Shown here piece after piece: positions 43,645-52,042 of a DNA stretch of 64,000 bases. Position numbers and translations under genes: made by a program. Position 1 is the first letter of the stretch. Each line of letters opens with the position of its first letter. The DNA comes from Micromonospora sp. RP3T. GTDB lineage: Bacteria > Actinomycetota > Actinomycetes > Mycobacteriales > Micromonosporaceae. The stretch is taken from NCBI RefSeq assembly GCF_003027925.1, contig NZ_PYPS01000005.1, forward strand, positions 184,577-248,576, read 5' to 3'. The notes under the pieces are model-generated. The model was not told where the DNA came from and ran no database searches. It saw nothing but the letters and a program-made list of their open reading frames with translations.

Positions 43645-43902
43645 TCACCGCAGGCGGTGGCGGAAGCGCCACATCACGGCCGCGTTGGCGACCAGCACCG
43701 TGGCGCAGATCGCCCCGGCCAACCGCCCGGCCAGCACGGTCATCGCCGGCAGCGAGGCCCACAGCGTGATCGTCAACAGCATCAGGTACCGGCCCCGGCG
43801 ACCCCTGATCCGGTTGTCCAACCGGGCGAAGAACCGCGGATCGCTCTCCCGCAGCTGACGGGTGATCTGTTCGAACCTGCGCTGATCCTCTTGGCTGAGC
43901 AT
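43645..43902 (-). CDS. DUF3040 small membrane protein
   Basis: The 85-residue protein begins MLSQEDQRRFEQITRQLRESDPRF, the amphipathic helix typical of DUF3040, followed by two membrane segments (TLWASLPAMTVLAG and AICATVLVANAAVMW). This family is common in actinobacteria and of unknown role. Its stop is adjacent to copy E. Confidence 0.85.
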   Translation of the reverse strand: MLSQEDQRRFEQITRQLRESDPRFFARLDNRIRGRRGRYLMLLTITLWASLPAMTVLAGRLAGAICATVLVANAAVMWRFRHRLR

Positions 43903-44016
43903 GGCGATGCCTTCCCCTCACGGCTTCAGCGGTTCGGCGGCTTACCCGGATTCCCCGCCCGTCACGCCCCCTGCCCCTGCTCGTTTCCCGCCACCCCGCG
44001 ACAACGAGCGCCCGGT

Positions 44017-44066
44017 TTCCCGGAAAGAGTGGTCATCCGAGGCGGAATGGCCCCTCTTTCCGGGAA
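44017..44066. repeat. CTCTTTCC hairpin element P2
   Basis: TTCCCGGAAAGAG pairs with CTCTTTCCGGGAA over 13 bp, with a weaker inner stem. Unlike P1 and P3 it lies between divergent genes, so is not simply a terminator. Confidence 0.7.
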
Positions 44067-44280
44067 TCTGCGCGGCGGGAGGGTGGGGAAGCGTGAGCGG
44101 AGCGGGCGGGGGAGAGGGGTAGGGGAGGCTTAGCGGTGCCTTAAGTTTGCCTGTGGGGGTGAACGGGGGGTGAGGGCCCGATGGCGGGCGAAACCTCGCG
44201 TCCGGGCGGTTGGCGGGTGAGTCGGCCCTGCTCCGGGGGGTGCCGGGGGGAGGGGGCGACGCCGAGTGCCCCGCGCCGGG

Positions 44281-44308
44281 CCTGAGCACCGTCTTAAGTG
44301 TGCTCAGG
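44281..44308 (+). promoter_or_regulatory. Inverted repeat upstream of the DUF1800 operon
   Basis: CCTGAGCAC and GTGCTCAGG, 9 bp each, enclose 10 nt that include CTTAAGT. It is 139 nt before the DUF1800 start and a plausible operator. Confidence 0.4.
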
Positions 44309-44446
44309 AGCCGCTCCGGGCCGCCTTGAGCAGCCGGTCCGGCCTGGCTACTTTCCCGTAGCAACTCTCCGGCAACCGTCGCCGCCCCTCCCACCCAACC
44401 CCCGGGTGGCAGGCGTGCCGGCGCTCGAAGAAAACGGGATAGCTAC

Positions 44447-46567
44447 ATGGCCGACCTGAACGTGCCACCGCGTCGACCTCGGGACGACCGCGGCTGGGAC
44501 GGATACCAGCACCCCCATCCGGACGGGTACCGCGATCTGGGCGCCACCGCCCCGTACGCCGGCGGTCACCCCGCCCCGGCGCCGCAGCCCGCCCCGGGCC
44601 CCCAGTGGGTCGGACCGAACGGCTTCGCCCCGGCCGGCCACGCGCCCGGCGCGGGTCACCCCCAGCCGCACCCCGGCTACGCCCAGCCGCAGTCCGGCTA
44701 CGCCGAGCCGCACGCCGGCTACGGCCAGCCCGCCGGTGGGTACCCGCCGCCGGCCGGCCCGGGACTGCCCAACCTGGACGACGACTCCGACGACGCCCCG
44801 AGTCGTGGCCGGCGTCGTGCCCTCGCCACGCTCGGCGGCGCGGCGGTGGTCGCCGGCGGCGCGGCCTTCGCGCTCTCCCCGCAGTTGCGCGGCATCTTCT
44901 CCGACAGCCCGGCCGCCGGTGACGCCACCGGCACGGTGACCACCGACGGCACCCAGGCGCGGCCCAGCGGCCAGCAGCCCAGCACGGTGCGGACCTACAC
45001 CGAGCAGAACGAGAGCTACATGGGCTCCCGGGCGGGGGCGGCGCTCAAGCGCAACGCCCCGACCGGCGGCCGGATCTTCGGCAGCCCGGCGGCGGCCGCG
45101 GCGGCGACCCAGGTGACCGTGAAGACGGTGCTCGCCAAGGACCCGATCCGGCACCTGCTGAGCCGGACCACGTTCGGCCCGACGCCGACGATGATGGCCG
45201 AGGTCAAGAAGCTCGGCATCGACGACTGGCTGCGCCGGCAGCTCGAGCCGGAGAAGATCGCGCCGACCAAGGCCGAGCTGAAGCTGGCCGAGCTGCCCTC
45301 GCTGAAGCTCAGCCCGACCCAGCTCCGCGAGCAGCGCGACCAGCTCAACGAGCGCGGCGTCGACCCGGCCCGGGAGACGGTGGACGCCACCATCGCCCGG
45401 CAGATCTGGTCCGACCGCCAGCTCTTCGAGGTGATGGTCGACTTCTGGAACGACTTCCTGCACGTGGCCGCCGACTTCGACGGCGGCGAGACGTACCGCA
45501 ACTCGTTCGACAAGGACGTCATCCGCAAGTACGCGCTGGGCAGCTACCCGGACATGCTGGTCGCCGCGAACAAGCACCCGTCGCTGCTGCTCTACCTGAA
45601 CCAGGTCGACTCGCGCAAGGACGCGATCAACGAGAACCTGGCCCGGGAGAACCTCGAGCTGTACTCGGTCGGCGTCGACGGCGGCTACACCGAGAAGGAC
45701 GTGCGGCAGGCCGCCATGCTCCAGACCGGGCGGGGCGTCGCGGACGGCAAGTACATGTTCTTCGGCGACCGGCACTACGTCGGCAAGGTGAAGATCCTCG
45801 GGTTCAGCCACGCCAACAACTCGAACGACCCGAAGGTCGCCGACAAGGTGATCGACTCGTACATCAGGTACATCGCGCTGCACCCGTCGACCGCGAAGTA
45901 CGTGGCCCAGAACCTGGCCACCCGGTTCGTGTCCGACACGCCGCCGAAGTCGATCGTGGACCGGCTGGCGAAGGCGTACACCACCAACAAGGGCAACATC
46001 CGGCCGGTGCTGGCCACGCTGTTCAGCTCCTCGGAGTTCTGGGCCGCGGTCGGCCAGAAGGTCCGCCGCCCGATGGAGTACCTGGTCGCCACGTACCGGT
46101 CGCTGGGCGTGGGCCCGGACGCGACCGCCGGGTTCGAGGGCGACCAGCGGCGTACGCCGTTCGCCCAGGGCCTGCGGCAGATCCAGGACAAGATGCGCGA
46201 GCTGGGCCAGTACCCGATGGGCAAGCCCACGCCGGACGGCTACGCCGACGTCTACCTGGCCTGGACCTCGGCCGGCACCATGGTCGACGGCTGGAACGAG
46301 GCCGGCGACCTGCTCGGCGGCTGGCGCAAGCAGTTCACCTACGCGAAGCCGGAGAAGTTGGTGGCGAAGCCGCCGACGACCGCCGGGGCGTACGTGGACG
46401 CGTTGGCGCAGAAGCTCGTGCACCAGAAGCTCAGCGCCAAGGAGAAGAAGCTCGTGCTCGCCGTGGCCGGGGTGTCCGAGGGCGCCAAGGTCGACGCCAC
46501 CTTCAACGGGGCCATCGCCGCGGTCGCGCGGACGATCCTCGCGTCCCCCCAGCACCACCTCCGGTGA
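44447..46567 (+). CDS. DUF1800 family exported protein
   Basis: The 706-residue protein has a long Pro/Gly/His/Tyr-rich cytoplasmic tail (PHPGYAQPQSGYAEPHAGYG repeats), then SRGRRRALATLGGAAVVAGGAAFA near residue 120, which is a twin-arginine-like signal or anchor. The rest matches DUF1800: HLLSRTTFGPTPTMMAEV, then MVDFWNDFLHV and ARENLELYSVGVDGGYTEKDVRQAAM. DUF1800 proteins are often encoded next to DUF1501 proteins, as here, and their role is not established. First gene of a five-gene run with overlapping starts and stops (GTGA to the next gene). Confidence 0.88.
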   Translation: MADLNVPPRRPRDDRGWDGYQHPHPDGYRDLGATAPYAGGHPAPAPQPAPGPQWVGPNGFAPAGHAPGAGHPQPHPGYAQPQSGYAEPHAGYGQPAGGYPPPAGPGLPNLDDDSDDAPSRGRRRALATLGGAAVVAGGAAFALSPQLRGIFSDSPAAGDATGTVTTDGTQARPSGQQPSTVRTYTEQNESYMGSRAGAALKRNAPTGGRIFGSPAAAAAATQVTVKTVLAKDPIRHLLSRTTFGPTPTMMAEVKKLGIDDWLRRQLEPEKIAPTKAELKLAELPSLKLSPTQLREQRDQLNERGVDPARETVDATIARQIWSDRQLFEVMVDFWNDFLHVAADFDGGETYRNSFDKDVIRKYALGSYPDMLVAANKHPSLLLYLNQVDSRKDAINENLARENLELYSVGVDGGYTEKDVRQAAMLQTGRGVADGKYMFFGDRHYVGKVKILGFSHANNSNDPKVADKVIDSYIRYIALHPSTAKYVAQNLATRFVSDTPPKSIVDRLAKAYTTNKGNIRPVLATLFSSSEFWAAVGQKVRRPMEYLVATYRSLGVGPDATAGFEGDQRRTPFAQGLRQIQDKMRELGQYPMGKPTPDGYADVYLAWTSAGTMVDGWNEAGDLLGGWRKQFTYAKPEKLVAKPPTTAGAYVDALAQKLVHQKLSAKEKKLVLAVAGVSEGAKVDATFNGAIAAVARTILASPQHHLR

Positions 46568-47955
46568 GGCATTCGATGGAGATGACCGTGAACCCGTACC
46601 CCCTGCACCCCGAATGCCCCGACGTGCGGCGACTGGCCGACAACCCGACCGAGGCGCTGCTGCGCGCCGAGGCGGACATCGTCGCGGCCGAGAACGCGGC
46701 CGAGGCCGACCGGTACCGCCGGCTGGAGGAGGTCGAGGAGGCCCAGCAGGACGGCCGGGGCGTCACCCGGCGTACCTTCGTGGCCGGCGCGGCGGCCACC
46801 GCGACCGCGCTGGCGACCGCGCAGTTCGTGACCACCTCGGCGTCGTTCGCGGCGACCAAGACCGGCACGCTGATCCACGTCTTCCTCTACGGCGGGCTGG
46901 ACGGCCTGAGCCTGGTCGCCCCGGCGAACGACCCGGTGCTCGGCAAGTCCCGCCCCGACCTGCTGCTCGGCAACGACTCGCTGGCCCTGGCCCGCGGCTT
47001 CAAGCTGACCAGCGCGTTCGCCCCGCTGGAGAAGTGGCTCAAGGCCGGCCAGCTCGGCTTCGTGCCGGCCGTGTCGGACCCGCGGCTGTCCCGCAGCCAC
47101 TTCCAGGCCGCCGACGCCTGCAACCTGGGTGGCCTGCCCGGTGAGACCGGTGGCCGGGGCTGGCTGGACAGCCTGGTCGACACGCTCGGCAAGGGCACCG
47201 CGTTCCGCAGCGTCGGGATCGGCAGCACGCTGCCCCGCTCGCTCGTCGGCGTGAACGGCGCGATCTCCCTCAACAACGTCGGTGAGCTGCGGCTCAACGG
47301 CGACGACAAGTACCGCGCGGCCACCGAGAAGGCGATCCGCGGCCTGTTCACCGGCATCAACCACCCGGTGGAGGAGGCGGTCATCGAGGGCATGGGCGCG
47401 CTGTCCACCGCCCAGAAGCTCGCCGCCAAGCCGTACGCCGCCGCGGCCGGCGTCAAGTACGAGGGCGTCGGGAACGCGTTCCAGCAGCTCGCCCAGCTCA
47501 TCAAGGGCGGGGCGAACGTGCGGGTGGCGACCGTCGGCATGGGCGGCTACGACACCCACGAGAACCAGGGCACCAGCGAGGGCGGCCAGCTCTGGCGGCG
47601 GCTCAACGAGCTGGCCAACGCGATGGCCGCGTTCTTCACCGACCTGGGTGACAAGGCCGCGGACGTGACGGTCATGGTGTCCAGCGAGTTCGGCCGGCGG
47701 GTCGCCTCGAACAGCGGCGGCACCGACCACGGGCACGGCGGCGTGGTCACCGTGCTGTCCGGGCGCAAGCTCGCCGGCTCGCTGCTGGGCACCTGGAACG
47801 GCCTGGACAAGTTGGACAGCGGCGACGTGCCGGAGTACAACAACATGTTCAACGTCTACGGGTCGGTGGCGCAGGGCCGCTTCGGCCTGACCGCCGCCCA
47901 GGTGGACAAGGTCTTCCCCCGGCAGAAGTTCACCCCGATCAAGATGTACGCGTGA
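46564..47955 (+). CDS. DUF1501 family protein with Tat signal
   Basis: The 463-residue protein has an N-terminal helical leader of about 60 residues, then VTRRTFVAGAAATATALATAQFV, a twin-arginine signal, so the folded protein is exported. DUF1501 resembles alkaline phosphatase/sulfatase-fold proteins: FLYGGLDGLSLVAP at the start of the domain, RSHFQAADACN, GMGGYDTHENQG and SSEFGRRVASNSGGTDHGHGG with probable metal-binding His/Asp. Export by Tat suits a cofactor loaded in the cytoplasm. It overlaps DUF1800 (GTGA) and the reductase gene (GTGA). Confidence 0.88.
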   Translation: MRHSMEMTVNPYPLHPECPDVRRLADNPTEALLRAEADIVAAENAAEADRYRRLEEVEEAQQDGRGVTRRTFVAGAAATATALATAQFVTTSASFAATKTGTLIHVFLYGGLDGLSLVAPANDPVLGKSRPDLLLGNDSLALARGFKLTSAFAPLEKWLKAGQLGFVPAVSDPRLSRSHFQAADACNLGGLPGETGGRGWLDSLVDTLGKGTAFRSVGIGSTLPRSLVGVNGAISLNNVGELRLNGDDKYRAATEKAIRGLFTGINHPVEEAVIEGMGALSTAQKLAAKPYAAAAGVKYEGVGNAFQQLAQLIKGGANVRVATVGMGGYDTHENQGTSEGGQLWRRLNELANAMAAFFTDLGDKAADVTVMVSSEFGRRVASNSGGTDHGHGGVVTVLSGRKLAGSLLGTWNGLDKLDSGDVPEYNNMFNVYGSVAQGRFGLTAAQVDKVFPRQKFTPIKMYA

Positions 47956-49367
47956 CGTATCAGCACACCGACGCCGCCGGCCGTCGTACCGGGCACTCCG
48001 CCCCGTACGGCGGCCGTCCGGCTGCTCCCGTACCACCGGGCCGGCCGCGTCGCGGGCCCGGCGGCCGGCGGGCGCTCGCGGCGGCGTTCTGGCTCGGTCT
48101 GGTCCTCGCGGTCCTGCCGTGGTGGCTGGCCACCCCGGCCGGCTCGCTGGCCGACACCGCCGACCTGCTCACCGCCGGTGGCCGGATCACCGGCCTGATC
48201 GCCGGCTACCTGCTGCTGGTGCAGGTGCTGGCGATGAGCCGGCTCGGCGTGCTGGAACGGGTGCTGGGCGGCGAGCGGATCTCCCGGCTGCACCGGGACC
48301 TCGGCGCGACGCTGCTGGTGGCGGTGCTCACGCATACCGCGCTGCTGCTGGTGGGCTACGCCCGGCAGGAGCGCAACTCGGTGTTCGGCGAGGTCGGCGC
48401 GCTGCTCACCGACTACGACGACATGCTCTCCGCGTTCGTGGCCGCCGGGATCATGGTGGTGGTCGGGTTCACCGCGGTCCGCGGCATCCGCCGCCGGCTG
48501 CCCTACGAACTCTGGTACGCGCTGCACCTGACCAGCTATCTCACCCTGCTGCTCGGCTACGCGCACCAGTTCAGCAACGGCGCCCAGCTCTACGAGCCGG
48601 GGCCGGTGCGTACCGGCTGGATCGCCGCGTACCTGCTGGTGGTGGCCGCGCTGGCGTGGGGCCGGATCATCGCGCCGCTGGTGTTCAACCTGCGGCACAA
48701 GCTGCGGGTGGCCGACGTGGTGGCGGAGAGCCCGGACACCGTCTCGGTCTATCTGACCGGGCAGCGGCTCAACCAGATCGACATGCTCGGCGGCCAGTAC
48801 TTCCGCTGGCGCTTCCTCAACCCCGGCGGCTGGTGGCAGTCGCACCCGTTCTCGGTCTCGGCGGCGGCCAACGGCCGCTGGCTGCGGCTCACCGTGAAGG
48901 TGGTCGGCGGGCACACCGCCGACCTGCGCGACCTCACCCCGGGCACCCGGGTGTGGGCGGAGGGCCCGTCCGGCACGTTCACCGCCGCGCACCGCACCCG
49001 GGAGCGGGCGCTGCTCATCGCCGGTGGCAGCGGCATCGCGCCGCTGCGGGCCATGCTGGAGGAGCTGCCGCCCGGCGCGGCGCTGATCTACCGCGCGCGT
49101 ACCCCGGCCGACGTGCTGCTGCACCGGGAGCTGGACTGGCTCGCCCAGGCCCGGCAGACCTCGGTCTGGTACGTCATCGGCCGCCGCGACGACCCCGGGC
49201 CCCGCCAGGTGATGAACCCGGAGGGGCTGCGCCACCTGGTGCCCGACCTGACCCGCCGTGACGTCTACCTGTGCGGGCCGGGAGGCCTGGTCGACGAGAC
49301 CGTGCGGGTGCTGCGGGCCGCCGGCGTGCCCCGCCGCCAGATCCACCTCACCGCGTTCGAGCTGTAG
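47952..49367 (+). CDS. Ferric-reductase/NADPH-oxidase-like transmembrane flavoprotein
   Basis: The 471-residue protein has an N-terminal ferric-reductase transmembrane domain with about six helices; likely haem ligands are His in RLHRDLGATLLVAVLTHTALL and in LWYALHLTSYLTLLLGYAHQF. A C-terminal ferredoxin-reductase domain follows with FAD-binding HPFSVSAAANG, NAD(P)-binding GGSGIAPLRAML and CGPGGLVDETV. It should pass electrons from cytoplasmic NAD(P)H through FAD and haems to the outer face. Neighbouring FMN-binding and DUF1501 proteins are the likely acceptors (inference). Confidence 0.9.
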   Translation: MTYQHTDAAGRRTGHSAPYGGRPAAPVPPGRPRRGPGGRRALAAAFWLGLVLAVLPWWLATPAGSLADTADLLTAGGRITGLIAGYLLLVQVLAMSRLGVLERVLGGERISRLHRDLGATLLVAVLTHTALLLVGYARQERNSVFGEVGALLTDYDDMLSAFVAAGIMVVVGFTAVRGIRRRLPYELWYALHLTSYLTLLLGYAHQFSNGAQLYEPGPVRTGWIAAYLLVVAALAWGRIIAPLVFNLRHKLRVADVVAESPDTVSVYLTGQRLNQIDMLGGQYFRWRFLNPGGWWQSHPFSVSAAANGRWLRLTVKVVGGHTADLRDLTPGTRVWAEGPSGTFTAAHRTRERALLIAGGSGIAPLRAMLEELPPGAALIYRARTPADVLLHRELDWLAQARQTSVWYVIGRRDDPGPRQVMNPEGLRHLVPDLTRRDVYLCGPGGLVDETVRVLRAAGVPRRQIHLTAFEL

Positions 49368-49380
49368 GAAGGCATCCACC

Positions 49381-49977
49381 ATGCGTCGCGCGCTGATCGC
49401 GATCACCGGACTGGCCGCCGGCACCACCGCGCTGGTGGTCCTCAAGGGCGGCCCCGGCGCCGGGCAGGCCACCGCCGGTGACGTGCCGGCCGCGTCGGCT
49501 CCGGTCGCGCCGGGCGGCTCGCCCGCACCCGACGCCCCGCCGCCCACCGCGGCCGGCGTGACACCGTCGGCGGCGCCCAGCACCTCGGCGAAGCCGAGCG
49601 CGAAGCCCTCCGCCGACCGGACCCCGGCGACCCGGACCAGCACCCGGCCCCGGACCGCCCCGGCCGCGCCGAAGACCACCACGAAGGCGCCGAAGCCCAC
49701 CACGCGGACGGTCACCGGGCCGACCGTCACCTATCGGTACGGGTCGCTGCGGGTGCAGATCACGCTGAGCGGCAGCCGTATCGTCGACGCGACCGGGCTG
49801 GACATGCCGGTCGGCGGCCAGGAGGGGCAGCGCGCCGACGACGTGCAGGCCCGCTACAGCGGCAGCTCGGGCGAGGTGGTGGCGAAGCAGAGCGCCAACC
49901 TGAACACCGTCTCCGGCGCCACGTACACCAGCACCGCGTACAAGCAGTCGTTGCAGTCCGCCCTCGACAAGGCGTGA
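49381..49977 (+). CDS. Extracytoplasmic FMN-binding domain protein
   Basis: The 198-residue protein has a signal/anchor (MRRALIAITGLAAGTTALVV), a Pro/Ala/Thr/Lys-rich linker of about 80 residues, and a C-terminal FMN-binding domain (VTYRYGSLRVQITLSGSRI to the end). The SGATYTS motif holds Thr181, where ApbE attaches FMN covalently in this family. It is followed with a 4-nt overlap by the apbE gene, so the flavinylation enzyme is made alongside it. It probably takes electrons from the transmembrane reductase. Confidence 0.9.
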   Translation: MRRALIAITGLAAGTTALVVLKGGPGAGQATAGDVPAASAPVAPGGSPAPDAPPPTAAGVTPSAAPSTSAKPSAKPSADRTPATRTSTRPRTAPAAPKTTTKAPKPTTRTVTGPTVTYRYGSLRVQITLSGSRIVDATGLDMPVGGQEGQRADDVQARYSGSSGEVVAKQSANLNTVSGATYTSTAYKQSLQSALDKA

Positions 49978-50753
49978 CGCGGTTGGCCGCCGCCGGCCGG
50001 CCCGGCCTGCGTCGGGTCGAGCAGATCATGGGTACGGCGATCAGCCTCGACCTGGCCGACGACCTGCCCGCCGCCACGTCGCACGAGCTGGCCGAGCGCA
50101 CGTTCGACTGGCTGCGCGAGGTGGACGCCCGGTTCAGCACGTACCGGGACGACAGCGAGGTGTGCCGGCTGGACCGGGGCGAGCTGCGGGCGGTCGACGC
50201 CTCCGCCGACCTGCGGGCGGTGCTGGCGCGCTGCGCCGACCTGTGGACGGCCACGGACGGCTTCTTCGACGCGTACGCCACCGGGCGGCTGGACCCGTCC
50301 GGCTACGTGAAGGGGTGGGCGGCGCAGGTCGCCTCGGACCGCCTGGTGGCGGCCGGCGCCCCGAACCACTGCCTGAACGCCGGCGGCGACGTCCGGGTCC
50401 GGGGGCACGGCCCGACCGGCGAGCCGTGGCGGGTCGGGGTGCGGCATCCGTGGGACCCGGCGGCCACCTGTCTGGTGCTGACCGGCACCGACCTGGCGGT
50501 CGCCACCTCCGGTGTCTACGAGCGCGGCCACCACGTGGTCGACCCGCGCCGGGGCACGCCGGCGGCCGGCCTGCGCTCGGTCACCGTGGTCGGCCCCGAC
50601 CTGGGCGTGGCGGACGCGTACGCCACGGCGGCGGTGGCCATGGGCGAGCCCGGCATCGCCTGGTTGGACCGGCTGCCCGCGCCCTGGCGGCACGCCGTGG
50701 TGACGGACGACGCCCGTCTCCTCCGTTCCCACGCCCTGCCCGCAACCTCCTGA
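49974..50753 (+). CDS. apbE: FAD:protein FMN transferase
   Basis: ApbE cuts FAD and transfers FMN to a Thr or Ser in target proteins. The 259-residue protein has EQIMGTAISLDL, ARFSTYRDDSEVCRL, CLNAGGDVRVRG and the C-terminal metal/substrate site GVADAYATAAVAMG. No signal peptide or lipobox is seen, unlike many secreted ApbE proteins, so flavinylation may occur in the cytoplasm before export (inference). It is the last gene of the five-gene operon and overlaps its substrate gene. Confidence 0.93.
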   Translation: MTRLAAAGRPGLRRVEQIMGTAISLDLADDLPAATSHELAERTFDWLREVDARFSTYRDDSEVCRLDRGELRAVDASADLRAVLARCADLWTATDGFFDAYATGRLDPSGYVKGWAAQVASDRLVAAGAPNHCLNAGGDVRVRGHGPTGEPWRVGVRHPWDPAATCLVLTGTDLAVATSGVYERGHHVVDPRRGTPAAGLRSVTVVGPDLGVADAYATAAVAMGEPGIAWLDRLPAPWRHAVVTDDARLLRSHALPATS

Positions 50754-50770
50754 CCCCCGGCCCGCCGGAT

Positions 50771-50834
50771 GCGCTGTTTCACGGAAAGAGTGCCTATCCG
50801 GCCGCGCACAGGCACTCTTTCCGTGAAACAGCGC
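50771..50834. repeat. CTCTTTCC hairpin element P3
   Basis: A perfect 25-bp stem: the arm from GCGCTGTTTCACGG at 50771 to 50795 is the exact complement of 50810-50834, with a 14-nt loop. It lies between convergent apbE and the primase-like gene. Confidence 0.85.
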
Positions 50835-50877
50835 GAAGGGGGACAGTGCGAAGGGGGACAGTGCGAAGAGGGGCAAC
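50833..50877. repeat. 15-bp tandem repeat
   Basis: Two exact copies and one partial copy of GCGAAGGGGGACAGT directly follow hairpin P3. Confidence 0.65.
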
Positions 50878-51154
50878 GGGGGCGCGGGTCAGCGGAGAGG
50901 GCGGTGGAGGATGGCGGGGCGGGAGCCTGGGGGGCGGGCACCCGGAGGGCGGGCGCCGCGGGGGCGGGTGAAGGCCCACAGGTGCGGGCGGCGGCGGTGG
51001 TGCGGTGGTGGTTCGGTGCCGCCGGTGTGGCGGGCCGCGTCGTCCCTGGACATCCTCAACCCCCGCTCTGGCGCGGATGCGCCCTCGCCCGGCTCAACGA
51101 GCCCGGTGGCGGGGAGGTCGCTCTCGGCGACAGTCGGGCAGTCGACCTGTCGGG

Positions 51155-51826
51155 TCAGCGACCCCGGCGGGGCAGCGGGAGGTGACCGGGGAACAGCTCC
51201 GGGGTGAGCGTGACGCCGGCTGCCCGCAACGCCGCGATCAGCGCGTTCTGCACCAGGTAGGAGTCGGGGAGCTGCCAGCGGGCCTGTTCCGGGGCGACCG
51301 CCCAGCGCACCGCGCCCTCGGGCAGTCGGGTGGGCGGGGCCGGGATCCACGAGCCGGGGCCGTGCCGCACCACGTGGAAGCAGTGCTCCAGCTCCGGTCG
51401 CAGCGGGTCGCCGGGGCGGACCAGGAACATCCAGCGGCCGGTCGGGGTGACCAGAACCGGCCCCCGTACGCCGAAGCCGGCCGGGTGGGCGGCGACCGTC
51501 TCCAGCACCTGCCGGCCCAGGTGGGCGGCGACCTCCAGCACGTCGAACGCGCGCCCGGTGGGCAGCAGCACCCCGTGCGGGCGGCTGCGCCACCAGGTGG
51601 CCACCCGGGCCGGGTCGGCGCTGGCCGCGTGGTCCCACTCCTCCAGCGCGGGGTGGCAGCCCACCGTGGGGCAGCCGGCCCGGCCGCAGACGAAGCGGCT
51701 GTTGGCGAGGCAGGCGCCGGGCGTGACCGGCCAGCCGTGCAGCGCGTACCGGATCGCGACCCGTCGCAGCCGGACCCGCTCCAGCGGCGACAGGTGAGCG
51801 ACGCGCGGTCGGACGTTCCCCCACAT
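51155..51826 (-). CDS. Bifunctional primase/polymerase-like domain protein
   Basis: The 223-residue protein resembles the N-terminal domain of phage and plasmid primase-polymerases: RYALHGWPVTPGACL, a Cys/His segment CGRAGCPTVGCHPALEEWDHAA and WWRSRPHGVLLPTGRAFDVLEV. Stand-alone versions are frequent in actinomycete chromosomes, and their activity is untested. ATG 51826 is chosen because GAGAGGGGA lies 8 nt upstream; ATG 51835 is also possible. It diverges from the XRE/TPR gene. Confidence 0.75.
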   Translation of the reverse strand: MWGNVRPRVAHLSPLERVRLRRVAIRYALHGWPVTPGACLANSRFVCGRAGCPTVGCHPALEEWDHAASADPARVATWWRSRPHGVLLPTGRAFDVLEVAAHLGRQVLETVAAHPAGFGVRGPVLVTPTGRWMFLVRPGDPLRPELEHCFHVVRHGPGSWIPAPPTRLPEGAVRWAVAPEQARWQLPDSYLVQNALIAALRAAGVTLTPELFPGHLPLPRRGR

Positions 51827-51922
51827 GTGTGCCATCCCCTCTCGCCCCACCGAATCGTCCACCGCCACGCGTCGAGAACCGTCACTGCCGTAACCCGGGA
51901 TCGTTGACCTGACGAATGGCCG

Positions 51923-51935
51923 GTGCAACTTGCAC
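51923..51935. promoter_or_regulatory. Perfect palindrome in divergent promoter
   Basis: GTGCAA-C-TTGCAC lies between the primase-like gene and the XRE/TPR regulator. It is a good operator candidate for that regulator. Confidence 0.5.
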
Positions 51936-52042
51936 GAAAACTATGAGAACTGGCTGGACGGCTGACGTACAACCTGTGCGACCAGGGCAAATCTGGTGAA
52001 CGTGCGGTGACTGGCCGGCGCCGACAGGGGGAGGGAGTGGGG

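Larger units (their letters stand above)
43903..44446. other. Regulatory intergenic region upstream of the DUF1800 operon
   Basis: About 540 bases without a credible gene. It contains hairpin P2, two CTTAAGT motifs (44140 and 44293), a 9-bp inverted repeat CCTGAGCAC/GTGCTCAGG at 44281-44308, and a shorter one GCTAC/GTAGC at 44347-44362. The long size and the structures suggest controlled transcription of the operon that follows. Confidence 0.5.
50754..51154. other. Intergenic region after apbE
   Basis: Four hundred bases between convergent genes. It contains hairpin P3, a short 15-bp tandem repeat at 50833-50877 and then G/C-rich sequence with no convincing gene; a 54-codon minus-strand frame at 50889-51053 is not supported. 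Confidence 0.5.

Noticed and set aside
44348..46558. Long minus-strand frame opposite the DUF1800 gene
   Set aside because: Shadow of the DUF1800 gene; composition is unlike any protein family and there is no start signal.
50889..51053. A 54-codon minus-strand frame rich in Pro and Arg
   Set aside because: Third positions are GC-rich but there is no good ribosome site, no domain and no supporting context.
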